From IMG/VR virus record IMGVR_UViG_3300034168_000925, positions 1-29,672 of that record: DNA of 29,672 bases; one strand, 5' to 3'. This DNA is from a virus. Below, piece by piece: positions 7,892 through 15,514 of this stretch. Numbering within the stretch: position 1 is the stretch's first letter; the number at the start of each line of letters is the position of its first letter. A program made the position numbers and the translations under genes. Below the pieces are notes generated by a model. It was given only the letters and a program-made list of their open reading frames with translations, was not told where the DNA came from and did not search any database.

Positions 7892-8278
7892 TTATTTTAT
7901 TACTTCATCAATAATTTTTAATGAGTCATGATCAGGGTTAATTGCAAAAGCATTAATGAAATCTTTTATATCTTCAATTTTGTCAAGATAATATTCATAA
8001 TACGTTTCCATCATTTTTCTTTCCTGGATGTATTCTGGTTCAACACCAGTTGAAGAAGTTCCTGTTTTTTTAATTACAACTTCACCTCTATCATTTAGTT
8101 TTGGAAACATGTTTGGTTTCTCTTTAAATTCTTTACTAATAATAGCAAGAACTTTTGTAGTAGGATCATAAATAACCTCATTAAAAGGACATTCTTTTAC
8201 TACTGGTAACATTCTAAATGTTTGATTGCCATACCAGTCAGTTGAATAGACAATCATGTTTTTAAATTCTGTAATCAT
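7892..8278 (-). CDS. Conserved phage-type protein in the replication block, unknown function
   Basis: A 128-residue protein with a beta-rich N-terminal half (MLPVVKECPFNEVIYDPTTK and following) and a helical, Tyr/Glu-rich C-terminal half (MMETYYEYYLDKIEDIKDFI). No catalytic motif, signal peptide or membrane segment is visible. It sits between the polymerase (31 bp downstream) and a 182-aa gene, all co-oriented, so a role as replication accessory factor is plausible but unproven. Confidence 0.65.
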   Translation of the reverse strand: MITEFKNMIVYSTDWYGNQTFRMLPVVKECPFNEVIYDPTTKVLAIISKEFKEKPNMFPKLNDRGEVVIKKTGTSSTGVEPEYIQERKMMETYYEYYLDKIEDIKDFINAFAINPDHDSLKIIDEVIK

Positions 8279-8301
8279 ATTTATTTATATTTGGTTTTAA
8301 A

Positions 8302-8850
8302 TTATAATTGTACTTCTGGTTGAACAACTTTACAAGTCTCTTTGTCTAAATCATATTTCTCACAAAGTTCTCCAACTGCTTTTAAGTCATCTATGTCAAC
8401 TTTTAGTATCTCAGCATAAATTTTGAAATACTTTTCTGGATACAAATAAGACTCCATAAATACCCATTCAGGTGTATGAACACCATAATAAGTACTTAAA
8501 ATCTTTTTGGAATTTTGTGATATTTTTGAATATTTTGCATTGCAAAATGAATCAAAATCTTCTGCAATTGTATTAAAATCAAATACATATGCAATTAGAT
8601 TGTCATCAAGTGGCAAACAAGATTCAAGCATTCTATGACATATTAAATAATCTTGTTCAAAACGTATCCATTCTTCTGTATCTAATCTTTTGAATATGCA
8701 GATTAATTTACGCGATGACACATCACAAATTCCTTCCCATTCAACATATGTTTGTAAAGGTTTGTGAGTTTTGTGTTTTTTAAATCCTAATAATGGATAT
8801 AAAAAGTTATAAGACTTTTGAAAATATTTACGATATATATCTGTTATCAT
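8302..8850 (-). CDS. Replication-block protein of unknown function
   Basis: A 182-residue protein with a basic N-terminus (residues 8-30, rich in Lys and aromatic residues), a mixed central part with four cysteines that are not arranged as CxxC knuckles, and a helical acidic C-terminus (KVDIDDLKAVGELCEKYDLD). I recognise no family. Its ATG overlaps the TGA of the PD-(D/E)XK nuclease gene (ATGA), so the two proteins are made together, which suggests a functional link with the nuclease. Confidence 0.65.
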   Translation of the reverse strand: MITDIYRKYFQKSYNFLYPLLGFKKHKTHKPLQTYVEWEGICDVSSRKLICIFKRLDTEEWIRFEQDYLICHRMLESCLPLDDNLIAYVFDFNTIAEDFDSFCNAKYSKISQNSKKILSTYYGVHTPEWVFMESYLYPEKYFKIYAEILKVDIDDLKAVGELCEKYDLDKETCKVVQPEVQL

Positions 8851-9890
8851 AAAACAAGCTCGTTATTAATTAAAAATTGGTATGGTAAATCAAAACTTCT
8901 ATTGACAAAATGATAATCTGCTTGATTTAATAGTGTTTCAGTTTTTACAACCCATTCTTTTAGAGTTTTATCTGAAACTCTAATTGGTGCAATTTGCAAA
9001 TAGTTATCAATTACAATAAATCTAAATTCAAATTTGTAATCTTTATATTCTGGTTTAGATAAATAAACATTATCTACTAACATATAGTACATAGATGCTT
9101 GCATCCAGTATCTGTAATATTCTATTGAGTCTACAAATGAACCAATATCTTTGCTTGATTTTTTTAAATCATTTACAAATATTGTTTTATTAGTATAATC
9201 AATAACTAAATTGTCAACAAATCCTCTTAATCCAAACATTGGATATTTTTCATCAATTGCAGCAAGTTCTACTTCATTTTGTATTTTAAGATCTTGACCA
9301 TAATCTGGTCTATATCCCATTACTTTCATGACAACATCATTTGCTTTTATTTCTTCTACTACTGCAACACATTGTTCATATACAGTTGGATCAACAATTT
9401 GTTTTCCTTCTGCATTTTTTAAATATTCCCAGTAACTAACATGTTTTTCAATGATAATTTTTTCAATTCTTTGTGCATCAGTTTTTAATGACTGATACAA
9501 ATTCATATCTTTTAAAATATCAAGTATAGCGTGCTCAAAATGTTCAAGATGAACTCGTGGATCACCAGCAGTATTTAGTTCTTTATAGTGGTTGTATAGT
9601 CGTTGCAGAACCTCTTTTGGATTGTCACTTGGAATATCATTAACACTTAATACAAATTCTTTGTCAAAATCATCAGGATTTAAAAATAAACAATGAATTA
9701 ACTTACCTTCAATAGCAAATTTATCACTTGAATCATCTCTTTGTCCCATTATGTAATGTAAATAAAATAACCTTGGACTATATAATAACTTATTCAATCC
9801 TGAATAAGACATCATAAAATTTTTGTCAAAAAACTCTTCTTCTTTTTGAATCTTTGTTCCCGTAGTGGGAAATAATTGTAATCCTTTCAT
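8847..9890 (-). CDS. PD-(D/E)XK nuclease (RecB/Cas4/exonuclease-VIII-like)
   Basis: The 347-residue protein shows the ordered marks of this fold: a leading SYSGLNKLLYSPRLFY helix (28-43), the GKLIH segment (62-66, H66), an acidic core residue in GFVDNLVID (D226), the D-L-K active-site triad in VNDLKK (D241, K243), and a QxxxY motif (Q264-Y268). These fit a metal-dependent DNA exonuclease that resects ends for recombination or processes replication intermediates. No iron-sulphur cysteine cluster of the Cas4 type is visible. It is coupled by ATGA to the 182-aa gene and follows the GIY-YIG gene directly. Confidence 0.85.
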   Translation of the reverse strand: MKGLQLFPTTGTKIQKEEEFFDKNFMMSYSGLNKLLYSPRLFYLHYIMGQRDDSSDKFAIEGKLIHCLFLNPDDFDKEFVLSVNDIPSDNPKEVLQRLYNHYKELNTAGDPRVHLEHFEHAILDILKDMNLYQSLKTDAQRIEKIIIEKHVSYWEYLKNAEGKQIVDPTVYEQCVAVVEEIKANDVVMKVMGYRPDYGQDLKIQNEVELAAIDEKYPMFGLRGFVDNLVIDYTNKTIFVNDLKKSSKDIGSFVDSIEYYRYWMQASMYYMLVDNVYLSKPEYKDYKFEFRFIVIDNYLQIAPIRVSDKTLKEWVVKTETLLNQADYHFVNRSFDLPYQFLINNELVL

Positions 9891-10346
9891 TTACTTACAG
9901 TTTAGTAAATCTTTTGCGAAATATTTTCCTAGTATATTACCATTATAACTATTACTAGTTAACACATCATTTTTTATTTGAAGTGAAAACTCACAATAAT
10001 TCAAGTATTTTTTAGTACAACATAACTCAATGATTTCTCGTTTATACATTGATTTTCCTTCAATCTTGATTTCTGCAGTTAGTTCTTTACAACTACCCCA
10101 GTAAGATAACCAATCTGAAGATTTAGAAACTAATTTAGTTTTTTTTCTAGTACCAGTTTCTAATTTTTCTTTTTTTGTAATTGCTGTTTTTCTAGTAAAC
10201 TGCAAACTTTTTTTGCCAATATAAAACTTACCTGTCTTTAAGTGAGTTATTTTGTAAACAAAACCTATAAGGTTTTCATAGTTTGGTAAATCTTCAATTT
10301 TTGTAATTACTTTGTACTTACTTGAAGGTAATATCCAATTTTCCAT
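9891..10346 (-). CDS. GIY-YIG nuclease, probable Seg-like homing endonuclease
   Basis: With the ATG at 10346 the product has 151 residues; a TTG at 10364 would add six. The N-terminal domain carries GFVYKIT (28-34) and FYIGKK (41-46), the GIY and YIG strands of the fold, followed by Arg/Lys-rich sequence and the SDWLSYWGSCKEL segment common in phage Seg-type proteins. The glutamate-bearing helix (YKREIIELC) follows. Such enzymes nick or cut DNA and often spread as free-standing homing endonucleases. It lies between the primase and the PD-(D/E)XK gene as an extra cassette in the replication block. The many Lys, Ser and Thr residues differ somewhat from its neighbours. Confidence 0.8.
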   Translation of the reverse strand: MENWILPSSKYKVITKIEDLPNYENLIGFVYKITHLKTGKFYIGKKSLQFTRKTAITKKEKLETGTRKKTKLVSKSSDWLSYWGSCKELTAEIKIEGKSMYKREIIELCCTKKYLNYCEFSLQIKNDVLTSNSYNGNILGKYFAKDLLNCK

Positions 10347-10366
10347 AGTGTTGATTTTTGACAAAT

Positions 10367-11398
10367 TTAGTAAACTAAATCACTATTATCAAAAAATTCT
10401 TTGTTTAACTCTTTATATTTTGCAATTGCTTTATCTAAAACTGGTATTAAAGTATACGCAGCTCTAGTAATACCATGCACTTTTACAATATCACTAAAAT
10501 CTTTTTCAAGTGAAATATAACAGAATGGAAGATTATGTGTATCCAAGTAGTAATTCATACTTGTAATACCTGCAGTGTCACTATCCATATAGGTTACAAC
10601 TGCTTCGTAGTCATTTTTTAATGTGTCAATAAGTTCATAAGAAAGTTTTGTGTTCTCACTATCTGGTGCAATAACATCAACATCTAATCCAGGTATACTT
10701 TTAATTGACATGCAATCTTTCAATGAAGAAGCAATAACTAAAAATCTTTTTCCTTCAAGTTGATCATAACCTTGTACATAATCTAACAATTTTAGAAACT
10801 TTTTGTTACCGTTTTTAGGTTGGTAAATTTTGTACATCTCGTTGTACTTTGTAGCGTACAAATAAACATGCTTTTTTTGTACAACAAACTCTTCTTCAGT
10901 ATTAATATTACCTACTTGCTTAGTCATAATATAACTTCGCAAAGGTATTACATTGTACTGCTCAAGCAATTTACTACTAATATTGAACTGTAACCAAAAA
11001 TCTGCATCATCTTTAGTCCAATCTCTGATAAAATAATCAGAAACTATCCATTTTGTTTCTACAAATTCTTTTTGTTCAACTTTGTTACCAGTTTTCAAAA
11101 ACTTTTGATAATCATCAATAATTTTAAATACTGCAGTTGTATAATCAACATTCCAAATCTTTGCCATCAAATCTGTTGCATTACCAGATTTACCAGTAGA
11201 AAAACATTTATATCTATACTTGCAAAGATCTTTGACATAATATAAATACATAGAAGGATCTCTATCATCTGGATTAAATAAACTTTTCATTCTAAAATTC
11301 TGACCTGTTAATTTTACAGGTAGATTTAAATAGTTTTCTAAAATCCAATCAGAAGGAACATCTTCCACACTTCCAATAAAGTTGTTTAAACTAAACAT
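10367..11398 (-). CDS. DnaG-like TOPRIM primase
   Basis: The 343-residue protein has a primase-like N-terminus (residues 36-95: FNPDDRDPSMYLY, then KCFSTGKSGNATDLMAKIW) that looks like a CHC2 zinc-finger domain which has lost most of its cysteines. The TOPRIM domain follows (219-310) with VIASSLKDCM, APDSENT, the metal-binding VTYMDSDTAG (D272, D274) and EKDFSDIV. The usual TOPRIM glutamate (EGxxD) is replaced by Ser in SSLKD. It would make RNA primers for the phage fork with the DnaB-like helicase and SSB-like protein encoded just upstream. A terminator-like hairpin lies between it and the SSB-like gene. Confidence 0.85.
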   Translation of the reverse strand: MFSLNNFIGSVEDVPSDWILENYLNLPVKLTGQNFRMKSLFNPDDRDPSMYLYYVKDLCKYRYKCFSTGKSGNATDLMAKIWNVDYTTAVFKIIDDYQKFLKTGNKVEQKEFVETKWIVSDYFIRDWTKDDADFWLQFNISSKLLEQYNVIPLRSYIMTKQVGNINTEEEFVVQKKHVYLYATKYNEMYKIYQPKNGNKKFLKLLDYVQGYDQLEGKRFLVIASSLKDCMSIKSIPGLDVDVIAPDSENTKLSYELIDTLKNDYEAVVTYMDSDTAGITSMNYYLDTHNLPFCYISLEKDFSDIVKVHGITRAAYTLIPVLDKAIAKYKELNKEFFDNSDLVY

Positions 11399-11419
11399 AT
11401 TACTAAGAATTAAATTAAT

Positions 11420-11447
11420 AAAAAAGGGTAAACATTAAATCTACCCT
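11420..11447 (-). terminator. Probable rho-independent terminator (- strand)
   Basis: On the - strand AGGGTA (11447-11442) pairs with TACCCT (11430-11425) around an 11-nt loop and is followed by a T-run (11425-11420). It is 25 bp beyond the SSB-like stop, before the primase. The six-pair stem is shorter than in the other terminators here, so partial read-through, lowering primase relative to SSB, is likely. Confidence 0.75.
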
Positions 11448-11472
11448 AATTTATTAACTATTGAATTAATAA

Positions 11473-12210
11473 TTATGGAAGTTGTAAATCACTTACATTA
11501 TCTTCAAAAACAGGTGAACTGTTTGCAGGATTGAAGATGTCTTCAGAAACAGGTGCTGGTGAAAACTCACTCACTGTTTCAGATGCGTCTTCAGAAACTT
11601 TTTTCTCATAAATGTGAACAGCTTCGTTAAACGTAAAGAAATTAGGATTATCTTGAGTCATTGCATACGCATATTTCCCTTCAACTCTTTTTGGTAAATA
11701 TAAAGAATAGTTTGGAAAGTCAGAACCATCTTTAAAATACTTTTGTCCACCAATTGTGAAATACATCCAGAAATCAGGTTTGCAAACAAAACTTTTTACT
11801 GCTGCAACCAAGTCTTCAATTGTAAGACATTCAATTTTAAGCGATTGAAACTTGTCTAAAATACCCATTTGAGTTAAGAAACTACCTAGATAAGTTTGAA
11901 TAGATTCATCTCTTAAGATGTTTTTACCTTTGTAAACCCAGTCTTTGAAACCAAATTGACCACTTCTTACTGAGGCAATTTGACCTTTATAGTTTCCTCT
12001 TGCAGGATTATTTCTATCAACTTGGATACCGTCAAATCCATCACCTATTTCTTCACCTTCTAATACAAATATTAAATTGTATTGGTCCTTGTCATAAGGA
12101 GGTCTTTCTAATTTTAAATCTATAATTCTACACTTGTGTGTACCTGGTAATAAGATTTTTGATACATAATTACCTTCTGCTGGATTGAAATCATTTAAAC
12201 TAAACGCCAT
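11473..12210 (-). CDS. SSB-like replication protein (probable ssDNA-binding)
   Basis: The 245-residue protein has a beta-rich N-terminal two thirds with alternating strands (for example SKILLPGTHKCRIIDLKLE) and a low-complexity acidic tail rich in Ser, Glu and Asp that ends NVSDLQLP. An OB-like core plus an acidic C-terminal tail is the layout of single-stranded DNA-binding proteins. The assignment rests on that layout and on position between a Sak4-like ATPase and the primase; no family signature was identified with certainty. The gene is followed by a terminator, consistent with a product needed in high amounts. Confidence 0.5.
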   Translation of the reverse strand: MAFSLNDFNPAEGNYVSKILLPGTHKCRIIDLKLERPPYDKDQYNLIFVLEGEEIGDGFDGIQVDRNNPARGNYKGQIASVRSGQFGFKDWVYKGKNILRDESIQTYLGSFLTQMGILDKFQSLKIECLTIEDLVAAVKSFVCKPDFWMYFTIGGQKYFKDGSDFPNYSLYLPKRVEGKYAYAMTQDNPNFFTFNEAVHIYEKKVSEDASETVSEFSPAPVSEDIFNPANSSPVFEDNVSDLQLP

Positions 12211-12241
12211 TTTTTCTAATTTTTAATTGTTACTTTTTTAA

Positions 12242-13009
12242 TTAATCTATAAATATTTGATCCCAGTGTGTTACAATAGTACCATCTTCAAGAGTTTCAG
12301 AGATAACAATCTCTTTATTTCTCAAGTGTTCTGGTCTTGCACCACATAGAATATCATCTTGTGTTTTAAAACTCAAGATATTTTTGTCTCCTTTTCGCAC
12401 TAGATATCCAATTGCATCAGATTTTGATGTTGTTATATCTTTTAATTTACCTGTAAGATTTAGATCTAAAGAACTAAAATCATTACCATTTTTAGATAAC
12501 AAAGTATCTTTTACGTGTCCTAATAAAATAATATGAGGTGCTAGATTTTTAATTCTTGCAGTCATTTCATTAAATGCTTGACGTAACCATGGATACCCTG
12601 CACCATTAGCAAGATTTAATATGTTACCATATTTTGCTTTACCAGTTGTTTTCCATGTTGAACCCATAGGTGACAAAGAATACAAATGTTCTGCGTATGG
12701 AATACACATATCTTCTAAAGCAGTAATGGTATCTAAAGCAATGTACTTGTAAGGTTTACCAGCTTTAATAATAGCAGCTTCTATGTCCATTAATTCTCTA
12801 ACATTGTTTGCTTTGATTTTCATTGCATCAACATAATCAGAACCACCTTCTAAATCTATTAATAAACAATTTGGTAATTGTGACAATAATGTTGTCTTAC
12901 CAGTTTTTGGTTTACTAAATATGATTAAATTTTTAGGACTTTTAACTACTGATTTTACAGTTGTTGTAGGTAATACTAAACCTTCTTTTACTTCTGTTGT
13001 ACTTGCCAT
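12242..13009 (-). CDS. RecA-fold P-loop ATPase (AAA_24/Sak4-like recombinase)
   Basis: A 255-residue P-loop NTPase with Walker A in FSKPKTGKTT (31-40) and Walker B in YIALDTIT (89-96, D93). Further conserved segments are LLIDLEGGSDYV, IILLGHVKD and LKDITTSKSDAIGYL. This arrangement is typical of the phage AAA_24 group that includes Sak4-type single-strand annealing/strand-exchange proteins. It would act in recombination-dependent replication or repair together with the SSB-like protein immediately downstream. The start overlaps the 3' end of the preceding gene by 22 bp, so translation is probably coupled. Confidence 0.82.
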   Translation of the reverse strand: MASTTEVKEGLVLPTTTVKSVVKSPKNLIIFSKPKTGKTTLLSQLPNCLLIDLEGGSDYVDAMKIKANNVRELMDIEAAIIKAGKPYKYIALDTITALEDMCIPYAEHLYSLSPMGSTWKTTGKAKYGNILNLANGAGYPWLRQAFNEMTARIKNLAPHIILLGHVKDTLLSKNGNDFSSLDLNLTGKLKDITTSKSDAIGYLVRKGDKNILSFKTQDDILCGARPEHLRNKEIVISETLEDGTIVTHWDQIFID

Positions 13010-13635
13010 TGTTTACCTTCTTTTATTAGATTATTTAACCATTTTTTGTTTGACATTGGAGTATTTTGTACAATACAATAAATATCTCTAATAGTCATTT
13101 GTGCATAATGATTGTCATCTTTTTCAACATAATTGTCATCAAAAATGTCATTATCAATTTCACCAAACTTTGGAAGTTCCAAATCTGATTCATTTGATAT
13201 TTTTGTGTTTAATTCTGGTGCAATGTACTTTAAATCTGTTTCATTCACCTTTTCCAAAGTTGATAGTTTAAAAGCATAAGAAGGATAAGGAAGTAGTGAT
13301 CCATCTTTTTTTCTTGTTACCTCAACGTAATCTTGTGGATTTTCTCTCCAATCAAGATTGTTTTTGAATTTGTAAAGAGTTCTTTTGCCATCTGGATAAG
13401 ACTTATCATCCCAATCAAATAGTTCGACATAAACATCTTGATTTTTAGAAAGTTGTTCACCATAAAATCTCAAAGTTTCTACTTGAGTTGGTCCAAATTC
13501 ATTACTATTGTAACATAATTTTGCAAAAAATAATGGATTTTCAATACCCATTTCGCTAAACAGTGGTTCCCAATAAACTGCAAACTCTGCAGTCAATTCA
13601 TTAATGTGTTTTTTCTTTACTGTTGTTGTTGACAT
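12988..13635 (-). CDS. Replication-block protein, unknown function
   Basis: The 215-residue product has a mixed N-terminal half with many aromatic residues, including TLRFYGEQL and ELFDWDDKSYPDG, an acidic linker (residues about 148-172, FGEIDNDIFDDNYVEKDD) and a basic C-terminal helix (NKKWLNNLIKEGKQW). The acidic linker plus basic tail suggests a loader or adaptor that binds other replication proteins, but no family is recognised. It lies between the DnaB-like helicase and the Sak4-like ATPase. Its leader contains a 14-bp tandem repeat. Confidence 0.65.
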   Translation of the reverse strand: MSTTTVKKKHINELTAEFAVYWEPLFSEMGIENPLFFAKLCYNSNEFGPTQVETLRFYGEQLSKNQDVYVELFDWDDKSYPDGKRTLYKFKNNLDWRENPQDYVEVTRKKDGSLLPYPSYAFKLSTLEKVNETDLKYIAPELNTKISNESDLELPKFGEIDNDIFDDNYVEKDDNHYAQMTIRDIYCIVQNTPMSNKKWLNNLIKEGKQWQVQQK

Positions 13636-13643
13636 ACTAATTT

Positions 13644-13678
13644 AATTTTACATTTTTAATTTTACATTTTTTACATTT
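13644..13678. repeat. 14-bp tandem repeat, two exact copies plus a partial third
   Basis: AATTTTACATTTTT occurs at 13644-13657 and again at 13658-13671, followed by a partial copy (TTACATTT, 13671-13678). It fills the gap between the helicase stop and the start of the 215-aa gene. On the - strand it gives an A-rich leader of the kind that aids translation in Bacteroidota. An iteron-like protein-binding site is another possibility. Confidence 0.8.
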
Positions 13679-14675
13679 AACTTAAACTACCTAGTATTCG
13701 AGTTGTTGGAGTAGGTGCTTCAATAATAGTCATTTTAGCGTATTCTGCTTTATACCATTGAATACCAACTTCACCAAATCTATTTTTTAATATGTGCATT
13801 GCTAATAAAAATTTATCATCAATAACATATTTGTTTGGACCATAAAAACCTAAGTTATATTTTGCTGGTCGATTGAAAGCAATCATCACATCAGCACACT
13901 GGTTCAAAAAGTCGCTTCCATAAACATCAGATTCTGTAGGGTAATGACCTTCGCCTTTACCTGTAGTTTTCTGCCTCTCAGGATCATCAATTTCTCGATT
14001 TAATTGTGTCAATATAATAAATGTAACAGGTAACATATTTTTCATTTCTGTCATCATAATAGCAAGATTTTGTAATGTTGCTTGCTTATTATTCTCACTA
14101 CCAGATTGTTTTACTAAAAGAGTATGGTCTAAAGTAATTACAAATGGTTTTTTCATTGTGTTGTAAAAATTAAATATTGCACTACGCATCTCATTCACTG
14201 TAAGTGCTTTATCAATTATATACTCTTTTCTTGCATGCTGTTTACTTGCATATTCTTTTAACTTATTAAAGTCAGCACTAGTTAATGGTGGCATACCATC
14301 ATCCATTGCAGATTGCAAATATCTAATATTTAATCCACTGGTTGCAGATAATTCACGCAACGCCATGTTTCTTCCTAGCATTTCAAATTGAAAATGCAAT
14401 ACAGCAAAATCCTGTTCAGGATTCAAACGCTGTAATTCTCGTGTTAAAGAGGCAGCAATAAGAGTTTTACCAACTCCTGGTCTTGCAGCAATAACGTATA
14501 ATGATTGCCACTCAATACCATTTAATCCAATTTTATTGAATTGTTTCCATTGAGTTTTTAAAGATTTTATATTTCCACTAGCTCGTGAGTGAATATATTT
14601 TAAACCTTCATTCATAACATCACCATACTGTTTCCATTCTATTTTTTTTGGTTCTTCACCAGATGGTTTAAACAT
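13677..14675 (-). CDS. DnaB-like replicative helicase (RecA-type C-terminal domain)
   Basis: The 332-residue protein matches the DnaB C-terminal ATPase domain. It has Walker A in AARPGVGKT (63-71), the FQFEMLGRNMALRELS segment equivalent to S.EM....ER, Walker B in FVITLDHTLLV, the ILTQLNRE motif and a C-terminal LKNRFGEVG segment that would hold the arginine finger and beta-hairpin. The N-terminal DnaB domain is missing or reduced to about 40 residues, as in many phage helicases. It would unwind the fork ahead of the family B polymerase. A predicted Bacteroidota promoter lies 23 bp upstream, so it may start a replication transcript. Confidence 0.9.
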   Translation of the reverse strand: MFKPSGEEPKKIEWKQYGDVMNEGLKYIHSRASGNIKSLKTQWKQFNKIGLNGIEWQSLYVIAARPGVGKTLIAASLTRELQRLNPEQDFAVLHFQFEMLGRNMALRELSATSGLNIRYLQSAMDDGMPPLTSADFNKLKEYASKQHARKEYIIDKALTVNEMRSAIFNFYNTMKKPFVITLDHTLLVKQSGSENNKQATLQNLAIMMTEMKNMLPVTFIILTQLNREIDDPERQKTTGKGEGHYPTESDVYGSDFLNQCADVMIAFNRPAKYNLGFYGPNKYVIDDKFLLAMHILKNRFGEVGIQWYKAEYAKMTIIEAPTPTTRILGSLS

Positions 14676-14698
14676 ATGAAGTTTAAGTTAATTGATTA

Positions 14699-14729
14699 CA
14701 AATATAATAAACTTTTAAAAGTTAAACAA
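14699..14729 (-). promoter_or_regulatory. Candidate Bacteroidota promoter for the DnaB-like helicase gene
   Basis: On the - strand TATATTTG (14706-14699) is an exact match to the Bacteroidota -7 box TAnnTTTG, 23 bp before the helicase ATG. The -33 box is weaker: TTGT (14729-14726) at a 19-bp spacing instead of TTTG. The site lies in the only 58-bp gap between the helicase and uracil-DNA glycosylase genes. Confidence 0.5.
14710..14723. promoter_or_regulatory. 14-bp perfect palindrome in the promoter spacer (possible operator)
   Basis: AACTTTTAAAAGTT reads the same on both strands and lies between the predicted -33 and -7 boxes of the helicase promoter. A dimeric regulator bound there would block polymerase. 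The sequence is all but AT-only, so chance is possible in this genome. Confidence 0.35.
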
Positions 14730-14733
14730 GTAT

Positions 14734-15471
14734 TTACCAAATAATTTTTGGTTTTTTATCATATACTAATGCATTATTTACTTGGTTAAAAATATCATTA
14801 CAATTCCAATCTTCATCTTGTTTGTATGCTGCAGATGCAGGATGTGAACATTTTAAAATTTGTGTGTTTCTTAAAATATTATCAATAAGATCTTCATTTT
14901 GTTGTGCTTGTTTGCCAATAAGTACCCATACATAATCTTTATCTTTAGAATTAAGCATGTCAATCAGGTACTTAATAAAAGGATCCCATATAGGAATATG
15001 TTTACCAATTTTGTTAATTTCTGTTGTCAATGATGTATTTAACATTAGTACACCTTGGTTTGACCATCTAGTTAAATCTGGATCAAATGTAGTTATATCT
15101 TTTTTGTCAGAATAAACAGTTTTGTTTACTGCCTTAAATATAAATTTTAATGATGGTTGTTGTTTTTTAGTATTACCACAAGAAAAAGCAATACCATCAG
15201 CTACTCCAATAGTAGGATACGGATCTTGTCCAACCATAATAACTTTTAAAGTATCTAATGGACATTCCATAAATGCTCTAAATACTTGTTTTAATGGTGG
15301 AGTAAATCTATTACCTTCATCGACACAATTTTCTAATACTCTTATAATATGAAAAAAATCTTCAGATAATAAGAAACCTTTTAATATATCATGCCAACCA
15401 GATGGTTTAAGCATTTCGTATAACTTTTTTGCATACTCTTCTGGAGTAAGTTTATTTGGTACATTTGACAT
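14734..15471 (-). CDS. ung: Uracil-DNA glycosylase, family 1
   Basis: The 245-residue enzyme has motif 1 VGQDPYP (80-86; catalytic water-activating D83), followed by GVADGIAFS, which corresponds to the G.A.GLAFS segment. It also has LMLNTSLTTE (142-151, the LNT.LT motif) and SHPASAA (209-215, with H210), the intercalation-loop motif. Two details differ from textbook Ung: GQDPYH is GQDPYP, and HPSPLS is HPASAA without the intercalating Leu at the usual place. It removes uracil from DNA and so works with the dUTPase at 19488. It is the only window gene that is divergent from the lone + strand gene at 15515. Confidence 0.9.
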   Translation of the reverse strand: MSNVPNKLTPEEYAKKLYEMLKPSGWHDILKGFLLSEDFFHIIRVLENCVDEGNRFTPPLKQVFRAFMECPLDTLKVIMVGQDPYPTIGVADGIAFSCGNTKKQQPSLKFIFKAVNKTVYSDKKDITTFDPDLTRWSNQGVLMLNTSLTTEINKIGKHIPIWDPFIKYLIDMLNSKDKDYVWVLIGKQAQQNEDLIDNILRNTQILKCSHPASAAYKQDEDWNCNDIFNQVNNALVYDKKPKIIW

Positions 15472-15486
15472 TTATATATATATTTG
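15455..15486 (+). promoter_or_regulatory. Bacteroidota sigma-type promoter for the + strand gene at 15515
   Basis: TTTG (15455-15458), a 20-bp spacer and TATATTTG (15479-15486) match the Bacteroidota -33 and -7 consensus (TTTG / TAnnTTTG) exactly. The -7 box ends 28 bp before the ATG at 15515. The -33 box lies inside the start of the divergent glycosylase gene. Confidence 0.75.
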
Positions 15487-15514
15487 TATATTAATTAATT
15501 AAAAATTATTTTTT

